Of a DNA stretch of 17,015 bases, positions 7,712 to 13,933 are shown piece after piece (the first letter of the stretch is position 1; each line of letters starts with the position of its first letter). Where the stretch lies: NCBI GenBank assembly GCA_016929365.1, contig JAFGIZ010000060.1, positions 1-17,015 on the forward strand. The letters are read 5' to 3'. The position numbers and the translations under genes were made by a program. Source of the DNA: Lentisphaerota bacterium (GTDB lineage Bacteria > Verrucomicrobiota > Kiritimatiellia > UBA8416 > JAFGIZ01). The notes beneath the pieces were generated by a model. That model was not told the DNA's origin, did not search any database, and was given only the letters and a program-made list of their open reading frames with translations.

Positions 7712-8677
7712 ATGAGCGCCGACCCCCATTCCGGACCTGATGCCGAATCAGACTGGACCGACGCGTTAATGCCGGTCATCACCGACGGGCTGCGTCGCTG
7801 CCGGGACTGCCCGCTCGGCATTCATACCCGCCCCGGCCTCAGCCTGCCGGCGCGCGAAGCCGTGCACGACGTGCTCGACCGCCTGATCTCGGTGCTGTTT
7901 CCCGGCTGCCACCGCCACGAGGCCGTTCCCGCGGACGGGCAGGATGCCTACTACCGCGACAGGTTGCGGGAGGTGGCCGAAACGCTCAAGGACCAGATCC
8001 GCCGCGCCTACGCGTACCAGTACGCCTTCGACGGCGCACCGCCCCCCGGGGACGCCGAGACGCCGGCGCGCCGGGCGGTGACCGCGCTCGTCCAGGCCCT
8101 CCCGCGGATCCAGGAAACCTACCTGCAGCGCGATATCATGGCGGCCTACGAAGGCGACCCCGCGGCCCGCTCCACGATGGAAGTGGTGATCAGCTATCCG
8201 GGCGTGTACGCGGTCATCGTGCACCGCCTGGCGCACCTGCTGTACGAACAGAACGTGCCCCTGGTGCCGCGCATCATGTCCGAACACGCACACGCCCTGA
8301 CGGGCATCGATATCCACCCCGGCGCCCGGATCGGCCCGGGGTTCTTCATCGACCACGGGACCGGGGTCGTGATCGGCGAGACCTGCGTGATCGGCGCCAA
8401 CGTCAAGCTGTACCAGGGCGTCACCCTCGGCGCGCTCAGCTTCGCCAAGGACGCCGACGGCCGCCTCGTGAAGGGCATCAAGCGCCATCCCGACGTCGGG
8501 GACAACGTCGTCATCTACGCGGGCGCCACCATTCTCGGCGGCGATACGGTCATCGGCTCGGACTCCGAGATCGGCGGCAACGTCTGGCTGACGCATTCGG
8601 TGCCGCCGGGTTCGAGCGTGTACAACCGGCAGCCGCGTCCGCTGGTGCGGCGCAAGGGAGACGCCCCCGCCCCATGA
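7712..8677 (+). CDS. cysE: Serine O-acetyltransferase
   Basis: The 321-residue enzyme acetylates L-serine with acetyl-CoA, the first committed step of cysteine synthesis. The N-terminal ~190 residues are helical and longer than in E. coli CysE; the EGDPAARS stretch (Asp149) matches the catalytic-face aspartate region. A left-handed beta-helix of hexapeptide repeats follows from about residue 198 (TGIDIHPGARIGPGFFIDHGTG...). Asp214-His215 (DHGTG) and His259 (KRHP) match the catalytic Asp/His and the second active-site His of the family. The ATG at 7712 is chosen because the 14 codons upstream look unrelated and overlap the promoter. Its TGA overlaps the ATG of the next gene (ATGA, 8674-8677), so cysteine synthesis and the arsenate-reductase/regulator fusion are probably translated together. 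Confidence 0.92.
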   Translation: MSADPHSGPDAESDWTDALMPVITDGLRRCRDCPLGIHTRPGLSLPAREAVHDVLDRLISVLFPGCHRHEAVPADGQDAYYRDRLREVAETLKDQIRRAYAYQYAFDGAPPPGDAETPARRAVTALVQALPRIQETYLQRDIMAAYEGDPAARSTMEVVISYPGVYAVIVHRLAHLLYEQNVPLVPRIMSEHAHALTGIDIHPGARIGPGFFIDHGTGVVIGETCVIGANVKLYQGVTLGALSFAKDADGRLVKGIKRHPDVGDNVVIYAGATILGGDTVIGSDSEIGGNVWLTHSVPPGSSVYNRQPRPLVRRKGDAPAP

Positions 8678-10428
8678 ACGAACCGACCCGCATCCTGTTC
8701 GTCTGCACCCATAACGCGTGCCGCAGCCAGATGGCCGAAGGCTTCGCGCGCGCCCGCGGCGCGCAGGGCGTCGAAGTCTTCAGCGCCGGGACCGCCGCGG
8801 GCGACATACACCCCCTGACCCGGCGCGTCATGGCCGAAGCCGGTGTCGACATCGCCGGCCAGCGCGCCAAGACCCTCGACGCGCTCCCGGATGTTTCGTT
8901 CGACGTTGTCGTGACGCTTTGCGGCCACGCGGCGGAAACCTGCCCGATTTTGCCGGGCTATCCGCCCCGTGTGAACTGGAACCTGCCCGATCCGGCCGCG
9001 GTCCAGGGCGACGCAGCCACCGTGCTGCGCGCCTTCCGCGACGCGCGCGACACGATCCGCCGCCTGGTCGACGACCTCTTCGAGCGCGGCTACCTCGCCG
9101 CGCTCACCGGGGCCCGGCGCAGCGAAGCCCTGATTCTCGACCATATTTCCGACGGCATCATGGCCCACGATTTCAACCGCCGCATCTTCTTCTTCAACCG
9201 GGCCGCCGAACGGATCACCGGCTATCGCGCGGAGGAAGTCCTCAGCCGCGACTGCCACGACGTTTTTCCCGACGGCTTCTGCGGCGGCAAATGCCTTTTC
9301 GAAGACGGCCCGCCCGCCGAGCTCCCGGAGGGCAAGCAGGAAGTCGAGATCGCCGTCAAGGACGGGGAGCGCCGCGTCGTCGAGCGCACGGTCAGCCTGC
9401 TGGCCTCCGGGGCGGCCGGCCGGCCGCAGGGTGTCGCGGTCTCCTTCCGGGACGTCACCGAAGAACGCCGCCTCGCCCGGCGCGTCGGCGAGGTGTACCA
9501 GTTCGCCGGCATCATCGGCCGCGACCGCAAGATGCTCGAGATCTACGACCTGATCCGGGAAGTCGCCGAAACCAGCGTCCCCGTCCTGATCCAGGGCGAG
9601 AGCGGAACGGGCAAAGAGCTCGTTGCGGCGGCGATTCACAACGAAAGCTCCCGCGCCAACAAGCTGTTCGTGCCCGTCAATTGCGGGGCGCTGCCCGAAG
9701 CGCTGCTCGAAAGCGAGCTCTTCGGCCACGTCAAGGGCGCCTTTACGGGCGCCGTGCGCGACAAGAAGGGGCGCTTCGAACTGGCCCACGGCGGCACGAT
9801 CTTTCTCGACGAAATCGGCGACATTGCGCCCGCCATGCAGGTCAAGCTCCTGCGGGTCCTGCAGGAGGGCCGGTTCGAGCCCGTCGGCGGCGAAAGCACC
9901 CGCCAGGTGGACGCGCGGGTGGTCAGCGCCACCAATAAGGACATTGCCGCCGAAATCGCCGCCGGCCGCTTCCGGGAAGACCTCTATTACCGCCTCAGTG
10001 TTCTGCCCATCGTCCTGCCGCCCCTGCGCGAACGGCGTAACGACATTCCGCTCCTGGCCGAACACATCCTCCGGCAGACCCTCCGGGACTCGCGCCACAC
10101 GGACGTGGCGCTGTCCCCGGAAGCCCTCGATGTCATGCTGTCCTACGACTGGCCCGGCAATGTCCGCGAGCTCCAGAACTGGATCCAGTTCGCGCTGGTC
10201 AAGTGCCGGGGCGAAACCATCCGCCCCCGGCACCTGCCCCCCGGCATCCACGCCGCCCCGCCCCGTCCTGCCGAACGGGCGCACGGCCGCAAACTGGACC
10301 GTGAATCCGTCCGCCTCGCTATCGCCCGCTGCGGCGGCAACAAGGTCAAGGCCGCCCGGGAGCTCGGCGTTTCGCGCGCCACCCTCTACCGCTTCCTCAA
10401 AGACGCGGGCGAAGCCGCCAGTCGCTGA
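8674..10428 (+). CDS. Arsenate reductase (LMW-PTPase fold) - PAS - sigma-54 activator fusion
   Basis: This 584-residue protein has four modules. Residues 1-140 form a low-molecular-weight-phosphatase-fold arsenate reductase: P-loop CTHNACRS (Cys11-Arg17), Cys83 and Cys90 (LCGHAAETCP), and Asp106 in NLPDPA; these match pI258-type ArsC Cys10, Cys82, Cys89 and Asp105 with a shift of one. Residues ~150-265 are a PAS domain (DHISDGIMAHDFNRRI...FNRAAERITGY) with Cys194, Cys203 and Cys207. Residues ~278-510 are a sigma-54 AAA+ domain: Walker A GESGTGKE (308-315), GAFTGA (355-360), Walker B GGTIFLDE, and FREDLYYRL with arginine fingers. A Fis-type helix-turn-helix (NKVKAARELGVSRATLYRFLK) ends the protein. 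All catalytic residues look intact, so it may both reduce or sense arsenate or thiol state and activate sigma-54 promoters. A candidate target promoter lies 154 bp downstream. Confidence 0.93.
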   Translation: MNEPTRILFVCTHNACRSQMAEGFARARGAQGVEVFSAGTAAGDIHPLTRRVMAEAGVDIAGQRAKTLDALPDVSFDVVVTLCGHAAETCPILPGYPPRVNWNLPDPAAVQGDAATVLRAFRDARDTIRRLVDDLFERGYLAALTGARRSEALILDHISDGIMAHDFNRRIFFFNRAAERITGYRAEEVLSRDCHDVFPDGFCGGKCLFEDGPPAELPEGKQEVEIAVKDGERRVVERTVSLLASGAAGRPQGVAVSFRDVTEERRLARRVGEVYQFAGIIGRDRKMLEIYDLIREVAETSVPVLIQGESGTGKELVAAAIHNESSRANKLFVPVNCGALPEALLESELFGHVKGAFTGAVRDKKGRFELAHGGTIFLDEIGDIAPAMQVKLLRVLQEGRFEPVGGESTRQVDARVVSATNKDIAAEIAAGRFREDLYYRLSVLPIVLPPLRERRNDIPLLAEHILRQTLRDSRHTDVALSPEALDVMLSYDWPGNVRELQNWIQFALVKCRGETIRPRHLPPGIHAAPPRPAERAHGRKLDRESVRLAIARCGGNKVKAARELGVSRATLYRFLKDAGEAASR

Positions 10429-10451
10429 CGGCAGCGCCGCCCGGGCTGTCG
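10429..10451 (+). terminator. Possible weak hairpin after the regulator gene
   Basis: CGGCAGC (10429-10435) can pair with GCTGTCG (10445-10451), including one G-U pair, across a 9-base loop directly after the stop codon. There is no T run, so it is at best a rho-independent-like or protective structure. Its right arm overlaps the first TGTCGC repeat. Confidence 0.2.
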
Positions 10452-10471
10452 CCGCCTGTCGCATGTGTCGC
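10447..10471 (+). repeat. Three phased TGTCGC direct repeats, candidate activator site
   Basis: TGTCGC occurs at 10447, 10457 and 10466, spaced 10 and 9 bases, so the copies lie on about the same face of the helix. They are 111-135 bases upstream of the -24 element at 10582, the usual range for binding sites of sigma-54 activators. Fis-type domains normally bind inverted repeats, and no clear dyad is seen, which weakens the case. No other function is apparent for this stretch. Confidence 0.35.
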
Positions 10472-10540
10472 GTTAACCCGCCTCCGGCTGATACACCCCC
10501 CAGCAGACGCGAAGCGCCGCACTGCACGTATATAGCTCAT

Positions 10541-10553
10541 TATCAACAGGATG
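10541..10553 (+). promoter_or_regulatory. IHF-like DNA-bending site in an AT-rich stretch
   Basis: TATCAACAGGATG differs from the enterobacterial IHF consensus WATCAANNNNTTR at one position. It lies in the only markedly AT-rich stretch of this gap (10528-10546), between the TGTCGC repeats and the -24/-12 promoter, which is the normal place for an IHF bend in sigma-54 promoters. The consensus comes from other bacteria, so the match is suggestive only. Confidence 0.25.
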
Positions 10554-10581
10554 CAAGAAACCCGGGTGCGGCTCCCTCAAC

Positions 10582-10598
10582 TTGGCACACATCCAGCA
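10582..10598 (+). promoter_or_regulatory. Candidate sigma-54 (-24/-12) promoter
   Basis: TTGGCACACATCCAGCA carries a full TTGGCAC -24 element and the invariant GC of the -12 element (10596-10597), with exactly ten bases between GG and GC. The -12 element reads CAGCA where TTGCA is ideal. Transcription would start near 10609, giving a ~38-base leader that holds a small inverted repeat (TTAGG 10619-10623 with CCTAA 10630-10634) and an AAGGA ribosome binding site. It lies between the sigma-54 activator gene and the small-protein/thioredoxin genes, which makes those the likely targets. Confidence 0.65.
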
Positions 10599-10646
10599 TA
10601 GGTCCTGGATCGGACGGATTAGGTGAAGCCCTAAAGCCAAGGAAAC

Positions 10647-10892
10647 GTGAGCAGACCCAATCATAATATACGACGCGCACTGGCCGCCTCGCGGGCGCTG
10701 ATGATACTGGCGGACGAAGGCGAGGCCGAGAGCCGGGATGACGGGTGCCAGGTGCTGTACGGCGTCATCAGGGATTGCGCCTACCGCATACGCAAGCGCG
10801 CCGGGAGCGAGAAGGAATTTCATAAGTTAATGGGACTCTGGGACAACCCGGAGGACCGGGTGAGCGCACAAGCAAACGGCATGACCGCATGA
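10647..10892 (+). CDS. Small conserved-looking hypothetical protein
   Basis: An 81-residue, charged, probably cytoplasmic protein with no signal peptide or membrane segment. I do not recognise a named family. Its core, LADEGEAESRDDGCQVLYGVIRDCAYRIRKRAG, looks mainly helical and contains two cysteines (Cys34 and Cys44). Basic residues follow in KRAGSEKEFHK, then an acidic/aromatic GLWDNPEDR. The start is taken as GTG 10647 with AAGGA three bases upstream, a tight spacing; an internal ATG at 10701 would give 63 residues. It is the first gene after the candidate sigma-54 promoter and lies 30 bases before the exported thioredoxin gene. A role in the same stress response is inferred from position only. 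Its coding status rests on the promoter, ribosome binding site and protein-like composition. Confidence 0.6.
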   Translation: MSRPNHNIRRALAASRALMILADEGEAESRDDGCQVLYGVIRDCAYRIRKRAGSEKEFHKLMGLWDNPEDRVSAQANGMTA

Positions 10893-10922
10893 TGTGCGGG
10901 CGCCGGATGAGGAGGCGTGACA

Positions 10923-11420
10923 ATGAACACGAAAACAGCGGTTAGCGCGGCCCTGCCGATCATTCTGGCGGGTGCCCTGGGGGTAAACGGGGCGGATTGG
11001 GGCACGGATTTCGAGGCCGCCAAACGTCAGGCGGCCGAGAAGCAGCGGCCGATCCTGGTGAACTTTACCGGCTCCGACTGGTGCGGGTGGTGCATGAAAC
11101 TGGACGAGGAGGTGTTTTCCGCCGACGCGTTCCGGGAATACGCCCGGGAGCACCTGGTCCTGTTCGAAGCCGACTTCCCGTCCGACCTGCCCCAGCCCGA
11201 GGCGGTGATCAAACAGAACCGGTCGCTCATGGAAACCTACAAGGTCAGAGGGTTCCCGACGATTGTACTGCTGAATGCCGAGGGCAAGGAACTGGCGCGC
11301 ACCGGGTACCGCCCGGGCGGAGCCGGCGCCTATGTGAAGCATCTGAAGGACTTGATTGAATCGATTGACGCGGCGGCGGCCGACCCGTCCGCCGGCGCGG
11401 ATGCAGAAAAGGAAGGCTGA
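10923..11420 (+). CDS. Exported thioredoxin-family protein
   Basis: The 165-residue protein has a hydrophobic signal peptide (residues ~5-23, cleavage probably near VNG-AD) followed by one thioredoxin domain. The active site is SDWCGWCMKLDEEVF with Cys54 and Cys57, and the cis-proline loop is GFPTI (Pro112). The FTGSDWCGWC form is typical of envelope thioredoxins in Planctomycetota-Verrucomicrobiota-like bacteria, from memory. ATG 10923 is chosen because AGGAGG (10910-10915) lies seven bases upstream; the GTG at 10917 is too close. The Ala/Asp/Glu-rich tail after residue 148 is probably disordered. It likely reduces or exchanges disulfides of envelope proteins and could receive electrons from the DsbD encoded downstream. 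Confidence 0.9.
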   Translation: MNTKTAVSAALPIILAGALGVNGADWGTDFEAAKRQAAEKQRPILVNFTGSDWCGWCMKLDEEVFSADAFREYAREHLVLFEADFPSDLPQPEAVIKQNRSLMETYKVRGFPTIVLLNAEGKELARTGYRPGGAGAYVKHLKDLIESIDAAAADPSAGADAEKEG

Positions 11421-11670
11421 ACGTAACGCACCTTTGAACACGGCGACTCCTCCAGTCGCGGGAGTTACTCCACGCGACACCGCGGTTGCTGCTGCAAGCA
11501 AAGTGGGGTCCTGCGCAACGCAGGACCCCGCCGCGGCTTCCGGGGCGCCGGCGGAAAGGACTCGTGCGGTTCCCGGCGGCCGGCCTCAAGAAGGGCTTTA
11601 CGCATTCCGGGGAACCGGTTATCGAATACCGGCTGGAAAGACACGTTCCCCGGCAAGACCGGCGACCAAC
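11421..11670 (+). other. 250-bp structured intergenic region before ptsI
   Basis: No convincing gene is seen here. It contains a 6-bp hairpin GCGACT/AGTCGC (11443-11448 with 11454-11459) whose ACTCC part could instead pair with GGAGT at 11461-11465, giving mutually exclusive folds. A perfect 11-bp stem (11505-11529) follows. Further on, TTTACG (11597) and TATCGA (11620), 17 bases apart, form a weak candidate promoter 45 bases before the ptsI ATG. An open frame from the ptsI side runs through the region, but its composition (Ala/Pro/Arg-rich) does not resemble enzyme I. Confidence 0.35.
11505..11529 (+). terminator. Perfect 11-bp GC-rich hairpin with CAA loop
   Basis: GGGGTCCTGCG (11505-11515) and CGCAGGACCCC (11519-11529) are exact complements separated by CAA. 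The stem is very stable, but no T run follows in either direction, so it is not a classical intrinsic terminator. It may terminate, attenuate, block RNA decay between the thioredoxin and ptsI genes, or be a dispersed repeat. Confidence 0.4.
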
Positions 11671-13341
11671 ATGACGGCGAAGACGCATCATCGTGAAGAG
11701 CGCCTACAAGGCGTCCCGTTGAGCAACGGCGTCGCCGTGGCACGCGTCTGTCTCTTCAACGAGTCGCGGCACAGCAACCTGCCCATGTACCGGGTGACCG
11801 GAAAGGGGGTGGAGCGGGAAATCCAGCGGGTGCGCCGCGCGGCGGACATAGCCGTGCGGACCTTGACCGGCATTCGCGACAACGTCGCGAAAGCCATCGG
11901 CCCCGCCGAAGCCGGCATCTTCGAAGCGCAGATCATGATCCTGGGCGACGAGAAGCTGCGCGGGGAGATCACGGCCGCGCTGCGCGAGGACCGGATCAAC
12001 GCCGAGAGCGCCGTGGAGTCCGTGCTTGACCGGTACGAGGCGCGCCTGCAGGAAGTGGACGACGCCTACATCAAGGAGCGCGCCAGCGATTTCGGAGAAG
12101 TCAAGCGGCGGCTGCTGGACGCGCTGCGCCACATGCGGCCCCAGGTTCAGTGCGACGAGGCGCACTGCCAGCGGGGGCGCAACCGGATCATCGTAGCCGA
12201 AGAGCTGACGCCCCAGCTGACCGTCGATCTCGATACGGGGCACACCATGGGGTTTGTCGCCGAGCGGGGCGGCCGTCATTCGCACGCGGCCATCCTGGCC
12301 CGGGCGCTGGGCATCCCCGCCGTGAGCGGTCTGGCGGGCATTCGCGACCGGGTCCATTGCGGCATGGAGCTGCTGATCAACGGGGGAACCGGCGAGGTCA
12401 TTCTCAATCCCCGCGAGCGGACCGTCCTGGCCGCGCACACCGCGACCCCGGAGCTCGTCCGCCGGCCGCAGCCCGTTCCGCCCGTGGCCGGCCTGCGGGT
12501 CCTTGCCAACATCAGCCTGCCCGCGGAAGCGCGGGATGCGCTCGCGCTGCAGGCCGAGGGCATCGGGTTGTACCGCACCGAGATCGAACTCATCGCCGGC
12601 GGCGGGCTGCGCAGCGAAGACGCCCTGCTGGCGTCCTACCGTTCCGTTCTCGAGGTCATGGACGGGCGCCCCGTCACGTTCCGCCTCTTCGACATCGGCA
12701 GCGACAAGACGCTGCCGGCGCTGCGGCTCCCGCGGGAAGACAACCCCTCTCTCGGCCTGCGCGGCGCGCGGCTTCTGCTGCAGCAGGACGAACTGCTCGC
12801 CGTGCAGGCCCGCGCCCTGGCGCGGGCTTCCCGGCACGGCGACGTGCGGGTGCTCTACCCGATGATCACCGATACGGCCCAGTTCCTGGAGCTGAGAAAA
12901 CGTTTCCGCGACGCCGTGCGGGATATCCCGCACGGATCTCTCCAGCACGGCGTCATGTTCGAGGTTCCGTCCGCCTGTTTCCGGGCCCGCGAACTCCTGG
13001 AAGCGGCGGATTTCGGCAGCGTGGGCACGAACGATCTGACGCAGTATCTTTTTGCCGTCGACCGCGATAACGCACTCGTGGCCGCCGATTACCGGCCCCG
13101 GGATCCCGTGCTCTGGGATGTACTGGACATGCTCGTGCGGGCCGCGCATGATACAGGAAAATCGTTGTCGGTGTGCGGAGAAGTGGCGGGCGACCCGAGC
13201 GCGGTCGCGCGCCTGATCGAAGCCGGCATTCGCGAGCTCAGCGTCAGCACGCGCATGATCCCTTCGATTCGCGCCACCGCGGCTAAAATACTGGACAACA
13301 AAGGAAACACAGACGATGCAACTCAAGGGCAGCCAGACTGA
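11671..13341 (+). CDS. ptsI: Phosphoenolpyruvate-protein phosphotransferase (PTS enzyme I)
   Basis: The 556-residue enzyme takes phosphate from PEP and passes it to HPr, starting the sugar or regulatory phosphotransferase chain. The N-terminal half has the helical HPr-binding insert and the swivelling domain with GGRHSHAAILARALGIPAV, where His205 is the phospho-acceptor. The C-terminal TIM barrel contains AEGIGLYRTE, DIGSDKTLPALRLPREDNPSLGLRG, GTNDLTQYLFAVDRDN (452-467) and SVCGEVAGD with Cys502, the catalytic cysteine. No GAF domain precedes it, so it is ordinary EI rather than PtsP. HPr and EII genes are absent from this window. ATG 11671 fits the family start but lacks a clear ribosome binding site. 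The gene overlaps the rubrerythrin start by 26 bases. Confidence 0.92.
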   Translation: MTAKTHHREERLQGVPLSNGVAVARVCLFNESRHSNLPMYRVTGKGVEREIQRVRRAADIAVRTLTGIRDNVAKAIGPAEAGIFEAQIMILGDEKLRGEITAALREDRINAESAVESVLDRYEARLQEVDDAYIKERASDFGEVKRRLLDALRHMRPQVQCDEAHCQRGRNRIIVAEELTPQLTVDLDTGHTMGFVAERGGRHSHAAILARALGIPAVSGLAGIRDRVHCGMELLINGGTGEVILNPRERTVLAAHTATPELVRRPQPVPPVAGLRVLANISLPAEARDALALQAEGIGLYRTEIELIAGGGLRSEDALLASYRSVLEVMDGRPVTFRLFDIGSDKTLPALRLPREDNPSLGLRGARLLLQQDELLAVQARALARASRHGDVRVLYPMITDTAQFLELRKRFRDAVRDIPHGSLQHGVMFEVPSACFRARELLEAADFGSVGTNDLTQYLFAVDRDNALVAADYRPRDPVLWDVLDMLVRAAHDTGKSLSVCGEVAGDPSAVARLIEAGIRELSVSTRMIPSIRATAAKILDNKGNTDDATQGQPD

Positions 13342-13888
13342 AAAGAACGTGCTGACCGCCTTCGCGGGCGAGTCCCAGGCGCGCAACCGTTACACCTACT
13401 TCGCCGGCAAGGCCCGCAAGGAAGGCTACGTACAGATTGCCGCGATCTTCGAAGAGACGGCCGACCAGGAGAAAGAGCACGCCAAGCGCTTTTTCAAATT
13501 CCTGGAAGGCGGCGAGACGGAGATCACCGGCACCTTTCCCGCCGGTATCATCGGCAGCACGGCCGAAAATCTTCAGGCCGCCGCCGAAGGCGAGCAGTTC
13601 GAATGGGGCACGATGTACCCCGATTTCGAAAAGACCGCGCGGGACGAGGGGTTCGGCGAGATCGCCGCGGCATTCAAGGCCATCGCCGTGGCCGAAAAAC
13701 AGCACGAGAAGCGCTACCGCGACCTGGCCGCCAACGTGGAGCAGGGCACGGTCTTCAAGAAAGCGGAACCCGTGGCCTGGCGTTGCCGGAACTGCGGCTA
13801 CCTGCATGAAGGCACGGAACCGCCGAAAGTGTGCCCGGCATGCAGCCATCCGCAGGCCCATTTCGAAATTCTCGCGGAGAACTGGTAA
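13316..13888 (+). CDS. rbr: Rubrerythrin
   Basis: The 190-residue protein is a non-haem peroxidase that reduces hydrogen peroxide in the cytoplasm of anaerobes and microaerophiles. The four-helix diiron domain holds AGESQARNRYTYFA (Glu19), EETADQEKEHAKRF (Glu52, His55) and AEKQHEKRY (Glu127, His130). A C-terminal rubredoxin-like Fe(Cys)4 site uses Cys157 and Cys160 (CRNCGY) and Cys173 and Cys176 (CPACSH), ending HFEILAENW. The length is that of classical Rbr. The ATG at 13316 has an AAGGAAA site upstream and lies inside the last codons of ptsI, so translation is probably coupled. Ferritin follows 45 bp downstream, a common pairing because Fe2+ would otherwise feed hydroxyl radical formation. 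Confidence 0.96.
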   Translation: MQLKGSQTEKNVLTAFAGESQARNRYTYFAGKARKEGYVQIAAIFEETADQEKEHAKRFFKFLEGGETEITGTFPAGIIGSTAENLQAAAEGEQFEWGTMYPDFEKTARDEGFGEIAAAFKAIAVAEKQHEKRYRDLAANVEQGTVFKKAEPVAWRCRNCGYLHEGTEPPKVCPACSHPQAHFEILAENW

Positions 13889-13933
13889 ACGCTCAACGCG
13901 GCATGCGGCGAGCCCATAACGAGGAGACACACC

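Noticed and set aside
8515..10527. 670-codon minus-strand open frame opposite the ArsC-sigma-54 fusion gene
   Set aside because: The plus strand carries unmistakable catalytic and AAA+ motifs; the minus frame has no recognisable domain and mirrors high-GC codon bias.
10473..10823. 116-codon minus-strand open frame across the sigma-54 promoter
   Set aside because: No ribosome binding site or family resemblance; it is antisense to the promoter, leader and small gene.
11356..11670. 105-codon upstream extension of the ptsI frame
   Set aside because: It overlaps the thioredoxin gene and the hairpins, and its composition is unlike enzyme I; the family start fits ATG 11671.
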